Assembly: GCA_014191195.1 (NCBI GenBank)
Contig: BJGZ01000010.1
Location: forward strand, 24,607-88,606
Length of the DNA: 64,000 nucleotides
Source of the DNA: Chlorobiota bacterium
GTDB lineage: Bacteria > Bacteroidota > Ignavibacteria > Kapaibacteriales > UBA961
Reading direction: 5' to 3'
Both the position numbers and the translations under genes were made by a program. Under the pieces are notes generated by a model. It ran no database searches, was not told where the DNA came from, and saw only the letters and a list, made by a program, of their open reading frames with translations. Shown here piece after piece: positions 54,444-63,648 of this stretch; the first letter of the stretch is position 1; each line of letters begins with the position of its first letter.

Positions 54444-55535
54444 TCAGGTACGCATTCTAAAGATATTTAGAAAAGCGATGATGATAAAGATAATATTTGG
54501 AAGCCAACCTACAAGGATTGGATCTAATTGCATTGAATATCCTATATTTTGTCCAATTTTAGTACACGCTAAATAGACAAAAGAGACAATCATAGCGGTA
54601 GCAATTTCTATAGCCAAACCTGATTTTTTTCTTACTGCTGCAAAGGGTATTGCAAAAAGTATAACTATTACATTAGCAAAGGGAAAAGCAAATTGAGAAT
54701 AATAGTCTATTAATTGCATTCGAATATCTTTTCCACCTTTTTCAAGCAAGGATATATATAATTTTTGTTCGTCAAAATTTAATTCAGAAGGTGACTGTTG
54801 TAATCGCATTATATCTGCATGATGAAGCGTCAGTTTTACTTGCATTTTTTTATATGATGAAAAAACAAAATTAAAAGTTGAATCATTTTTTAATACTCTT
54901 TCAAATGCATTTCCTAAAACCCAAATGTGCTTTGTTGAATCCCACTGTATAGTTTCAGCATCTATACGTCTTTTTATTCTGGGTATGTGTTCTGAAGTAT
55001 ATTCTTCGATTGAGATACCAGATCCAGACTTCGTAATTCCATCATAATATTGCATAACAATATTCCTTAAAGAGGAATCTCTAAGAAATAGATTGCTTAC
55101 TGATGTTCGATCTGTATCTTTTCTTAAATCACGTCTTTCAATTGTCAATTTCTTTTTATTAGATTCTGGAACTATCCATCCATTAAAATATAGATGTCCA
55201 GCAGTAATACATAAACTTATAATGAACAGCGGAAGCATCAATCGATATAAACTCATACCACCTGATTTCATTGCCGTTATTTCGCTTTGATTAGAAAGCC
55301 TACCTATAGAAAACAGTGCAGCCATTAACATTGCAATTGGCAATAATAATTTGATGATTTCTGGTAAAAAGTGAATGTAATAAGAAAAAATGATTGATAT
55401 ATCTACTTTCTGATCAATAAATTTATCGAGGCTTTCAAGTACATTTACTATTAAAAATATAATACTTAAAGCCCCAATACTGAAGATAAGAGTACCCAGA
55501 AATTGTCTTATAATATATCTATCCAGTATTGACAT
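54444..55535 (-). CDS. LptF/LptG-type permease
   Basis: A permease of the lipopolysaccharide export system (YjgP/YjgQ family), working with LptB in the inner membrane. 363 residues: three membrane helices at each end (RYIIRQFLGTLIFSIGALSII near the start; LVGWLPNIIFIIIAFLNIF near the end) and a central periplasmic beta-jellyroll region. The SNQSEITAMKSGGMSLYRLMLPL loop is typical for the ATPase contact. Whether it is LptF or LptG is unclear. It overlaps the stop of holB by one base (TGATG), so they are co-translated. Confidence 0.88.
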   Translation of the reverse strand: MSILDRYIIRQFLGTLIFSIGALSIIFLIVNVLESLDKFIDQKVDISIIFSYYIHFLPEIIKLLLPIAMLMAALFSIGRLSNQSEITAMKSGGMSLYRLMLPLFIISLCITAGHLYFNGWIVPESNKKKLTIERRDLRKDTDRTSVSNLFLRDSSLRNIVMQYYDGITKSGSGISIEEYTSEHIPRIKRRIDAETIQWDSTKHIWVLGNAFERVLKNDSTFNFVFSSYKKMQVKLTLHHADIMRLQQSPSELNFDEQKLYISLLEKGGKDIRMQLIDYYSQFAFPFANVIVILFAIPFAAVRKKSGLAIEIATAMIVSFVYLACTKIGQNIGYSMQLDPILVGWLPNIIFIIIAFLNIFRMRT

Positions 55536-56737
55536 CAGTATGTATAACCTGAATGGATGGAATGATGAGAAAACTGTGAGGACTTATATAAAAAGTTCTG
55601 TCTACAACTTAGCAATAATGTAGTTAATACTAATTGCATATGCACATTACGTTTTATCATTTTAATACTATTTTCGATTTCTTGCAACATTGCCGGATAA
55701 TCTGCATCAGGAAATGCATGTGCAAATTTCTGTATCGTTTCTGTTTGGTCGATATTCACAATTAAACTATGATCTAGTGGACTTTGAATGAAATAAAAAC
55801 AATCTCTAAGCCATAAATACAATAAATGCATCATGATTTGAACTTTTGATCTATTCTTATCATACAAAATAGTATCTATCATAGACATTAAATCAACAAT
55901 AAATATTCCTTTTTTTAGTGAAATTCTCAATAAGTCAATAATATCCAGGCGCATCCCTTTCATATCTTCATCAAGAAATTCTAAAGCTCTTGTAATACTT
56001 CCTTGAGCAAATGCCTGAATAAGATAAGCTTCATCAATTGGAATATCTTGAGTTGTATGTATCCATTGTGTTAACTCTTGAGATGTAAGAATATCGCAAT
56101 ACACTTGTTGACATCTCGAGAGAATGGTTTTAGGTAATAATTCTTTATGAGATGTGATTAGTATAAATGTAATATTGTTATGGGGCTCTTCTAATGTTTT
56201 TAGGAAAGCATTGGAGGCTTCCATTGTCATTTTTTCAGCATCTGAAACAATAAAGAATCTTCTTCCAGACTGAACAGCACTCATTTTTATATTTTTTTTG
56301 ATGTCCCTAATTGAGGCTATTCTTATTTGCTGAGCATTTGGTAAATGTATTGTATGATAAGGGTTAAGGATTTTGAATTGAATTTGTTTTTGATATTCAC
56401 CATAATGATCATCACTTAGTTTTAACAATGGTGATTCATCATGCTTTGCGTCTGTACCTGCTTTAAAACTTGGTAGGGGAGTAATTAATGAGATATTTGG
56501 ATGTTCAAAATTATTCGCCACTTTGCAACTATTACAGTTATCACATGCAGAAATATGACCGTATTCTACTACAGTATTCATGCAATTCATAACTTTTGCT
56601 AATTCTAAAGCAAGAGCTTCTTTGCCAATACCTTCATTACCATAAAAGCAATAAGCATGAGCAATTGAATGTTCTTTCAAAGCTCTTTGAATTATTTCTT
56701 TAACCCTTATTTGGCCAATAATGGTATTCCAACTCAT
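55535..56737 (-). CDS. holB: DNA polymerase III delta' subunit
   Basis: Clamp-loader subunit, 400 residues. N-terminal AAA+ core with a Walker A-like GNEGIGKE (33-40), in which the last Ser/Thr is replaced as in delta' subunits; cysteines 52, 65, 68 and 71 form the zinc site, and the ILSRCQQVYCD segment has the SRC arginine finger. A helical C-terminal domain follows. The absent proper P-loop suggests delta', not gamma/tau. It overlaps the lptF/G gene by one base. Confidence 0.87.
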   Translation of the reverse strand: MSWNTIIGQIRVKEIIQRALKEHSIAHAYCFYGNEGIGKEALALELAKVMNCMNTVVEYGHISACDNCNSCKVANNFEHPNISLITPLPSFKAGTDAKHDESPLLKLSDDHYGEYQKQIQFKILNPYHTIHLPNAQQIRIASIRDIKKNIKMSAVQSGRRFFIVSDAEKMTMEASNAFLKTLEEPHNNITFILITSHKELLPKTILSRCQQVYCDILTSQELTQWIHTTQDIPIDEAYLIQAFAQGSITRALEFLDEDMKGMRLDIIDLLRISLKKGIFIVDLMSMIDTILYDKNRSKVQIMMHLLYLWLRDCFYFIQSPLDHSLIVNIDQTETIQKFAHAFPDADYPAMLQEIENSIKMIKRNVHMQLVLTTLLLSCRQNFLYKSSQFSHHSIHSGYTY

Positions 56738-56810
56738 GAATTTAACTTCACATTACGTTTATGATTATGCAAATTTACAATGAAAACCTACATTGATAAT
56801 GTAAAAGGTT

Positions 56811-56860
56811 ATATGCATAAAAAACCCTGTTTGTTAGCAAACAGGGTTTTTTATGCATAT
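56811..56860 (-). terminator. Terminator of ftsH
   Basis: A perfect 23-bp inverted repeat (arms 56811-56833 and 56838-56860, TTAG loop) with a CCCTGTTTG core, sitting 11 bases after the ftsH stop. It is the strongest hairpin in the window, with A/T-rich bases forming both ends. Confidence 0.92.
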
Positions 56861-56871
56861 TCAACTTTACA

Positions 56872-58995
56872 TTAAGCGATTGATGGTTCTACTGGGGATT
56901 CATTATTATCTATTGGTTTAGTAATATCAGATTTAGGTAAATCCTTAACCAATTTGGCTAATTTTGATATAATCTTTAGAGGTGGTAATTCTTCGCCTCG
57001 TACAATCATATCTAATTCCTGACCATCAATTGTTTCTCTTTCTAATAATATTTTTGATGCATTATGTAAAATATCAATATGCTCTTTTAGAAGTGCTTCA
57101 GCTTTATCGCTGGCATTTATTAATATAGATCGAATCTCTTTATCGATTACTTGGGCAGTTTGTTCACTATAATCATTTTTTTGAGATATTTCTCTGCCAA
57201 GAAATATTTCTTCATGCTTAGAAGCGACCATTACTGGACCAATCACATCACTCATGCCCCATTCGCAAACCATTTTTCTAGCTAAAGCGGTTGCTCTTTC
57301 TAAATCATTGCCAGCACCAGTAGTTAATTGATTAAAGACAACTTTTTCTGCTGCTCTGCCAGCTAATAATGTTATGATACGTGTATCTAAATAATCTCTT
57401 GAGTATGAATGCATTTCTTCTGAAGGCAAATAAGAAGTTACACCTAAAGCTCTACCTCTTGGAATGATAGTGACTTTATGAACAGGATCGCTTAGTTCTA
57501 AAAATTTACCTGCAAGTGCATGGCCAATTTCATGATAAGCTGTCATTTCTTTTTCCTTGGCAGAAATTACCATGCTTTTTCTTTCAACACCCATGATGAT
57601 TTTATCTTTAGCACTTTCAAAATCGTTCATCGTAACGGAATTACTATTTCTTCTTGCAGCAAATAATGCAGCTTCATTAACCAAATTAGCAAGATCTGCA
57701 CCAGACATACCAGGAGTTCCTTTAGCTAATATTTCAGCTTTAACATCTTCATGTAGTGGAACATTTCGCATGTGAATGATTAATATTGCTTCTCTTCCTT
57801 TTACATCAGGTCTATCTACTACAACTTGTCTGTCAAATCTACCAGGTCTTAATAATGCAGCGTCCAATACATCGGGTCTATTTGTTGCAGCAATAATAAT
57901 GATACCACTATTTTGCTCAAATCCATCCATTTCAACTAATAATTGATTAAGCGTTTGTTCTCTTTCATCGTGTCCACCGCCCAAACCTGCGCCTCTTTGT
58001 CTTCCAACTGCATCGATTTCATCGATAAAAACTAAGCATGGCGCACTTTTCTTGGCTTGCTCAAATAAATCACGAACTCTGCTAGCACCAACGCCAACAA
58101 ACATTTCAACAAATTCTGCACCTGAGATTGAGAAGAACGGTACATCTGCTTCACCTGAAACGGCACGGGCTAATAATGTTTTTCCGGTACCTGGAGGTCC
58201 TAACAGTAAAACTCCTCTTGGAATTTTACCACCTAATTTCTGGAATTTAGATGGATCTTTAAGAAACTCTACAATTTCTTGTAATTCATATTTTGCTTCA
58301 TCGCAACCAGCTACATCGGTAAACATTACTTTACCACCAACTTCATTCAACATTTTAATTCTCGCTTTTCCAAAAGAAAGTATCCCTTTTGGGCCACCCC
58401 CTCCACCCTGCATTCTTCTCATAACAAACATATATACCGCAATCAAAGCAATCCATGGTAAGATAGAAATGACCATTCCCCACCAAGGGCTTTCGGCATC
58501 TTGATATTTCCAGTAGATATTTTTTGTTGTCCACACTTCTTCCATTTTACTATCAAGAAATCCTAATTCTGTAGTAAAATTCTGAATTTGAACTAATCTA
58601 CCATTATCTTCAAATGCTACTTGCTCTTTTAGAGTACCATGAAAAACATATCTATTTATTTGAGACTTCTCAATAATTGCAGATGCTATCTTATTATTCG
58701 TTAAAAATTCTTGATACTTTGTATACGGAATTTCCCATTCTTTTTTCTGATTGGAATGCATCAGCATATATACAATAACGATACCAGCAAACATAGCAGC
58801 CCACATAAGCATCGAACGTATTATTTTACTTGGTGAATTATCATTATTATTTCCACCAGATTTCGAATTAAAATCTTTAGTAAAAGGGGACTTATTAGCA
58901 GAATTTTTATCTGTAGAATGTGAATTTTTTGGTTTTGACTTCTTTGCTTTTAAAGAATTATCTGTGTCAGGAGAATTCTGTTGTGATTCGCTCAT
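56872..58995 (-). CDS. ftsH: ATP-dependent zinc metalloprotease FtsH
   Basis: A membrane-anchored quality-control protease, 707 residues. A 60-residue hydrophilic Ser/Asn/Lys-rich N-terminal extension comes first, then TM1 (~61-82), a periplasmic part, TM2 (~170-190), the AAA+ domain with Walker A GPPGTGKT (266-273), and the metalloprotease HEIGH motif (His488, Glu489, His492) with a third ligand further on. It ends with a helical region. The extension is longer than in E. coli. A dyad sits next to its Shine-Dalgarno (59010-59033). Confidence 0.98.
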   Translation of the reverse strand: MSESQQNSPDTDNSLKAKKSKPKNSHSTDKNSANKSPFTKDFNSKSGGNNNDNSPSKIIRSMLMWAAMFAGIVIVYMLMHSNQKKEWEIPYTKYQEFLTNNKIASAIIEKSQINRYVFHGTLKEQVAFEDNGRLVQIQNFTTELGFLDSKMEEVWTTKNIYWKYQDAESPWWGMVISILPWIALIAVYMFVMRRMQGGGGGPKGILSFGKARIKMLNEVGGKVMFTDVAGCDEAKYELQEIVEFLKDPSKFQKLGGKIPRGVLLLGPPGTGKTLLARAVSGEADVPFFSISGAEFVEMFVGVGASRVRDLFEQAKKSAPCLVFIDEIDAVGRQRGAGLGGGHDEREQTLNQLLVEMDGFEQNSGIIIIAATNRPDVLDAALLRPGRFDRQVVVDRPDVKGREAILIIHMRNVPLHEDVKAEILAKGTPGMSGADLANLVNEAALFAARRNSNSVTMNDFESAKDKIIMGVERKSMVISAKEKEMTAYHEIGHALAGKFLELSDPVHKVTIIPRGRALGVTSYLPSEEMHSYSRDYLDTRIITLLAGRAAEKVVFNQLTTGAGNDLERATALARKMVCEWGMSDVIGPVMVASKHEEIFLGREISQKNDYSEQTAQVIDKEIRSILINASDKAEALLKEHIDILHNASKILLERETIDGQELDMIVRGEELPPLKIISKLAKLVKDLPKSDITKPIDNNESPVEPSIA

Positions 58996-59009
58996 AGTGT
59001 AGATGCTCC

Positions 59010-59033
59010 GATAGAATAAGCTAGTATTCTATC
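59010..59033 (-). promoter_or_regulatory. Perfect 9-bp dyad next to the ftsH ribosome binding site
   Basis: GATAGAATA and TATTCTATC (59010-59018 and 59025-59033, 6-base loop AGCTAG). It abuts GGAG (complement of 59006-59009), the likely Shine-Dalgarno of ftsH. On the transcript this would be a hairpin just before the site. It may be an operator or an RNA element. Confidence 0.4.
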
Positions 59034-59154
59034 TAAAATCTTGATTCAGAAATGGATTGTAGTTTTAATTTCCTTTATGACGGATTATCATTTAATTAAA
59101 TTGCTTACAACAAAAAAAAATCTCTACTTCACCAATATATATGATTGTATTTCC

Positions 59155-61023
59155 TTATGTTCTGCCAAATCTTCTGTCTAATTCGGCTAAAGGAATATCT
59201 AAAATGATTGGTCTACCATGAGGGCACACATATGGCATAGAACATATAAATAAATCTTCAATTAACCGATTCATTTCTTGTTGGTTCAGTGATTGTCCGG
59301 CTTTAATCGCCGCTTTACAGCCCATAGAAGCTGCTAAATTGTGTCTCATACTATGTGGTTGTATGCTATCATATTCTCTGTATTGTTCTAGGATATCTAA
59401 TAAGGCATGTTCTTCATTTCCTACTTTTATATCATTAGGTAGTGCTGATATTATTATTCTATTATCATGCTCATCACTAAAAACAAATCCTAACTTTTCT
59501 AATGAATCTCTTAATTCAAGAAAAAGAAGTAAATCCTGTGGCAAAACATGAACTGTGATAGGAAACAGTAAGGTTTGGCTTTTCCCAGACTCATCTTGTA
59601 AAGATTTTAAAGAAGATTCATATAGTATTCTTTCATGTGCTGCATGTTGGTCAATCATCATTAAACCATGTTCATGTTCAATACATATATACTTATTATG
59701 TAATTGCCACATTGAACCAGGCAAAATACTTTGTTGACTATGTTGATCCTTCAAAGCATCTTGTAAGTGCTCACTTCCGAACAATTGATCATAAGCGGTT
59801 TTTGTTTGGGGAGTAAATGATTGTGAATCCCTTGTCTTATTATATTGGAAAGTAGAACTGGAAAAATTAGTACGAGGATTATTATCTACAATTTCGCCTG
59901 TTAATCTATTAACTAAAAATGAATCTTGTGATGCAAATGTGGATTGTGACTGAATTGGCGAAATATGCATTCTTTCAAATGGTGCTTGCTGAATATCTGT
60001 TCTAAATTGTAATTCTGGAACAATATGCGCTTTTGCTAATGCATTTTGGACTGCATATTGAATACAATTATATATCCCTTTTTCATATTCAAACTTTACT
60101 TCATGTTTTTGGGGATGAACATTTACATCAACCTTGCTTGGATCTAAACTAATATTTAGTACAAAAAAGGGATGTAATTGTTTTTCGATAAGATGCTCAT
60201 ATGCTTGGAATACAGCATGATTTAATGATCTACTTATAATTGCCCTGCCATTCAAGAAGAAATGCTGTCCAGCCCTTGATTGTTTTGCTAAATGAGGTAA
60301 ACCAATAAATCCGGAAAGTTTTATTTCTTCAGTTAAAGAATCTATAGATAATAAACCTGAGGAAGTTTGATCGCCAAATAAATCTTTAATTCTTTCTAAT
60401 AAAGTAGATGGATGAACATCAAAAACTAAATTATCGCCATCATAAAAAATAAATCTGATATCTGGTTTTGCTAAAGCAAATCGAATCATAGTTTCAGAAA
60501 TATATCTAAACTCAACTATATCAGACTTTAAAAATTTTCTTCTAGCTGGTACATTGAAAAACAAATTCTTAACAATTATCTGCGTCCCTTTTTCTAGTTG
60601 ACTAGGGTTGATTGAAGGAATAGATAGCGGTTCGGAATCTAATTTCCAACCATGTGGATCAATGTCTCTTTTTGTTCTGATTTCTATATGTGAAATAGCC
60701 GCTATCGACGCTAGAGCTTCACCTCTAAAGCCAAGGGTTTGTATTTTTTCTAGATCTTCGGATGTTCTAATTTTACTTGTTGCATGCCTTTTTATGCTCA
60801 TTTCTAAGTCTGTTTTACTCATACCTAGGCCATTATCTACAATATGAATCATGTGCTTACCTGCTTTTTTTATCAATACAGTAATGCACTCTGCACCAGC
60901 ATCTAGGCTGTTTTCAATAAGCTCTTTTACAATCGATTCTGGCCTTTGAACTACTTCTCCAGCAGCTATTTGATTAGCTAGAAAATCGGGTAATAATTGT
61001 ATTGTATGTTCATCTAAGTTCAT
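59155..61023 (-). CDS. mutL: DNA mismatch repair protein MutL
   Basis: Connects mismatch recognition by MutS to strand removal. 622 residues using the ATG at 61023 (a TTG at 61032 is less likely). GHKL ATPase motifs are in order: IAAGEVVQRPESIVKELIENSLDAGA, DNGLGMSKTDLEMSIKRHATSKI and TLGFRGEALASIAAI. The C-terminal domain carries the endonuclease motif DQHAAHERILYE near residue 458, plus SMGCKAAIKAG and CPHGRP. This suggests a nicking MutL, as in most bacteria without MutH. It lies 14 bases before the pfk end in the same direction. Confidence 0.96.
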   Translation of the reverse strand: MNLDEHTIQLLPDFLANQIAAGEVVQRPESIVKELIENSLDAGAECITVLIKKAGKHMIHIVDNGLGMSKTDLEMSIKRHATSKIRTSEDLEKIQTLGFRGEALASIAAISHIEIRTKRDIDPHGWKLDSEPLSIPSINPSQLEKGTQIIVKNLFFNVPARRKFLKSDIVEFRYISETMIRFALAKPDIRFIFYDGDNLVFDVHPSTLLERIKDLFGDQTSSGLLSIDSLTEEIKLSGFIGLPHLAKQSRAGQHFFLNGRAIISRSLNHAVFQAYEHLIEKQLHPFFVLNISLDPSKVDVNVHPQKHEVKFEYEKGIYNCIQYAVQNALAKAHIVPELQFRTDIQQAPFERMHISPIQSQSTFASQDSFLVNRLTGEIVDNNPRTNFSSSTFQYNKTRDSQSFTPQTKTAYDQLFGSEHLQDALKDQHSQQSILPGSMWQLHNKYICIEHEHGLMMIDQHAAHERILYESSLKSLQDESGKSQTLLFPITVHVLPQDLLLFLELRDSLEKLGFVFSDEHDNRIIISALPNDIKVGNEEHALLDILEQYREYDSIQPHSMRHNLAASMGCKAAIKAGQSLNQQEMNRLIEDLFICSMPYVCPHGRPIILDIPLAELDRRFGRT

Positions 61024-61037
61024 AAGATTCAAATAAT

Positions 61038-62159
61038 TTATTCTTGAATAAATGATAGTTCATCGCCAAAATAGATACCGAGTTCTCTTGCAGTAAGTAT
61101 AATATCATGATTAAGAGAAACTGTTTTACGTTTACCAATTGCATCAGCTAGGGGAATGCATTCAACATTTGGTGAGTGTAAAGACACCATCATATCTGTC
61201 ATTCCTTTTGCTATTGCTCTTACTGCTGCCGCACCAAAACGCAAAGATAATAATCTGTCATTGGCTGTTGGCATGCCGCCTCTTTGCAGATGACCTAATA
61301 CAACAACACGAGTTTCTTTTCCGGTTAATATTTCTAACTCTTTGGCTACTTTATCTCCGGCTCCACCTAATCTTTCTGATTGCCCAATATTTTTCCCGAT
61401 AATTGAAAAATTACCATGTAAGGGTTTTGCGCCTTCAGCGACTACAATTATTGAAAAATGTGAGCCTGATTTTTCTCTTTCAAAGATTTTTTTTGCTACA
61501 GCATTAATATCATAGGGAATTTCGGGTAATAAAATGACATCTGCTGTCCCAGCCACTCCAGCATGGAGTGCTATCCATCCGGCATATCTTCCCATTACTT
61601 CTACAACCATTATTCTTTCATGTGCCTCTGCTGTAGAATGAAGCCTGTCTATACAAGTGGTTGCAAATTCAACTGCAGTGTCAAAACCAAAAGTTGCATC
61701 GGTATTATCTAAATCATTATCAATAGTTTTAGGAACACCTATAACTTGAAAATCCTTTTGTGCTAAGGCATGAGCTATATTCATCGATCCATCTCCACCA
61801 ATGGATATTAATGCATCGATGGCATGATCTTTAAGACTATTAATAATTTCTTGAGATCTATCAATATCAATGAAAGATCCATCTTTTTGTTGAATTGGGA
61901 ATTTAAGAGGATTTCCTTTATTTGTAGTTCCAAGGATTGTTCCTCCTAAATGAGTAATTCCTTTTACAGAATGTAAAGACAAAGGCTTGATTCCTCCACC
62001 TTGGTTTTTGTATTTTTCTGGTTCTAATATTCCATTGAACCCATTACGTATGCCCCAGCATTCCCAACCTAATTGATGGCTAGCTAATACTATTGATCTA
62101 ATCACTGCATTTAGCCCAGGTGCATCTCCGCCGCCAGTATTAATAGCTATTCTTTTCAT
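61038..62159 (-). CDS. pfkA: 6-phosphofructokinase (mixed-type, probably ATP-dependent)
   Basis: Phosphorylates fructose 6-phosphate in glycolysis. 373 residues with GGDAPGLNAVIRS, GGTILGTTNKGNP, GGDGSMNIAHAL (Asp123-Gly124) and PKTIDNDLDNTD (catalytic Asp147), and QRGGMPTANDR. Residue 124 is Gly, which favours ATP, while Lys144 replaces the Gly found in E. coli-type enzymes; this is the mixed group (long form) pattern seen in actinobacterial PFK. The ATG at 62159 is preferred over the one at 62165, since GGA is then at usable spacing. It is encoded just upstream of mutL. Confidence 0.93.
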   Translation of the reverse strand: MKRIAINTGGGDAPGLNAVIRSIVLASHQLGWECWGIRNGFNGILEPEKYKNQGGGIKPLSLHSVKGITHLGGTILGTTNKGNPLKFPIQQKDGSFIDIDRSQEIINSLKDHAIDALISIGGDGSMNIAHALAQKDFQVIGVPKTIDNDLDNTDATFGFDTAVEFATTCIDRLHSTAEAHERIMVVEVMGRYAGWIALHAGVAGTADVILLPEIPYDINAVAKKIFEREKSGSHFSIIVVAEGAKPLHGNFSIIGKNIGQSERLGGAGDKVAKELEILTGKETRVVVLGHLQRGGMPTANDRLLSLRFGAAAVRAIAKGMTDMMVSLHSPNVECIPLADAIGKRKTVSLNHDIILTARELGIYFGDELSFIQE

Positions 62160-62233
62160 GTACATCCAATGTTATAATGTAATACGCACAAAAATAGGGT
62201 AATAGAAGCAGTTTTTTACCCTAAACAAAAAAA

Positions 62234-62260
62234 AGCCATTCAAAGAAATATTGAATGGCT
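62234..62260 (-). terminator. Terminator of the haloperoxidase-like gene
   Basis: 10-bp perfect stem AGCCATTCAA / TTGAATGGCT (62234-62243 and 62251-62260, 7-base loop) with a T-run of at least eight on the minus strand, 20 bases after the stop of the haloperoxidase-like gene. Confidence 0.88.
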
Positions 62261-62279
62261 GTACACATCATTTTTCTCT

Positions 62280-63620
62280 CTAATGCTGAGGTTTACGAAG
62301 ATTCAATTTATCCCAAACATGTGCACCAATTAATCTGCCTACTCTATTACCTTCATTACAAGCTCTAAGAAAATGAATGCCTCCATAAATTCTACTCATA
62401 GATGCTTCTTGGGCTGCTTCATGATAATGAGAAAATGATCTAATAGGTAGACCAAATCTCACTTCGGTGCTATCTGCATAGGCAAATTCTCCAAAAAGTC
62501 TTGTTAAGATTTCTGCAGATGCAGAAGAAATTGTACTATGACCACTTGTATATTCTGGAAAAGGGGGAGTTTGTAAATAAGGTTCCCAAGTAGAATCAAT
62601 GAGTTTATTGATATATGTTATTGGCCTAATCGTATGAGAAGTAAATTTTTCATTCCAACAACACAAAAAAGCATCATATAAGCAGATTCCTACTAATGTA
62701 TATGCTTCTATGGATTGCATCATATCGGTTGACTTTTTTTCACATCCAATTTTTGCAAGTGCCATCCAATGTCCACCAGGTGAAATTTGCCTGGTATTGA
62801 ATACAAAATGCCCTTGATGCCATGCTTTGATTGGATTACAATCCCAAAATCCAGCGATTTGTCTTTGGTCATCGGTTAAATTTTTTGAGCTTATATACAC
62901 TTGCATTGCTTGATCATAAAAAGGGGAATTAGGTATTTCACTGTATTCTACAGGCGGAATAGGACGAAATTGAGTAACTGAATCTACAACCAAAGGACGC
63001 ATTGTTTTAAAGTATGGATCTAATGGGTCTGCAAATTGTGGTGGGGTAGGAAGCCATTTGTCTTTGCCTCGAGGAAAATTATATCTAGGCCTTCCTTGAT
63101 TCTTAATATGTCCATCATCTTTAAACCACTTAGCAACATAAGCACCTACTTCATCTCCAAAAGCAATCGATCGTTCAATAATATCTTTATCATCTGGATA
63201 ATCTTTTTTTATGATTTCAAGATGAGATTTATACATACTATCTGAATAATTAGATCTATATAACACTTTATACACAACAAATTTATATGCTTGAATGGCA
63301 GTGAGACGCCAATCATACTTTTGACCTTCTTTGGGAATGGGTGGATTACTAAAAAAATTTAATTGTCCAGTTAAAGGTTGATATCTCTCTGAAAAACCTG
63401 GCTGAGCCGCAGTATATGCTGCAATATTTGCATATGCATAATGCTTACTAATTACTGCTGGAGAAAATCCATCATCCATAATAATATTTGTTATCATGTC
63501 ATTCCAATCATGAATCATAAATGATGCATTCTGATATAATGCAGATGATTGTTCTTGTGCAAACATTGTGTACACATTGACAAAAAAGATGAGAATCAAT
63601 TGGACTTTTTTCATATACAT
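62280..63620 (-). CDS. Secreted vanadium-dependent haloperoxidase/PAP2-like protein
   Basis: A 446-residue exported protein of the vanadium haloperoxidase/acid phosphatase superfamily. Signal peptide at ~1-21 (KKVQLILIFFVNVYTMFAQ). The C-terminal half bears the PAP2 signature residues: KFTSHTIRPITY (Lys/Arg), PPFPEYTSGHSTISSASA (Ser-Gly-His) and SRIYGGIHFLRACNEG (Arg/His). The N-terminal helical bundle is as in bacterial haloperoxidase-like proteins. It would act outside the cell, binding vanadate or phosphate; which reaction is not clear. Two ATG starts (63620, 63614) differ by two residues. It has its own terminator. Confidence 0.85.
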   Translation of the reverse strand: MYMKKVQLILIFFVNVYTMFAQEQSSALYQNASFMIHDWNDMITNIIMDDGFSPAVISKHYAYANIAAYTAAQPGFSERYQPLTGQLNFFSNPPIPKEGQKYDWRLTAIQAYKFVVYKVLYRSNYSDSMYKSHLEIIKKDYPDDKDIIERSIAFGDEVGAYVAKWFKDDGHIKNQGRPRYNFPRGKDKWLPTPPQFADPLDPYFKTMRPLVVDSVTQFRPIPPVEYSEIPNSPFYDQAMQVYISSKNLTDDQRQIAGFWDCNPIKAWHQGHFVFNTRQISPGGHWMALAKIGCEKKSTDMMQSIEAYTLVGICLYDAFLCCWNEKFTSHTIRPITYINKLIDSTWEPYLQTPPFPEYTSGHSTISSASAEILTRLFGEFAYADSTEVRFGLPIRSFSHYHEAAQEASMSRIYGGIHFLRACNEGNRVGRLIGAHVWDKLNLRKPQH

Positions 63621-63648
63621 TTAGATAATAGATTGATGAAATTCTACA

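Noticed and set aside
58052..58504. 150-codon plus-strand frame opposite ftsH
   Set aside because: Antisense of the AAA+ core; the poly-Pro segment is just the complement of the Gly-rich linker.
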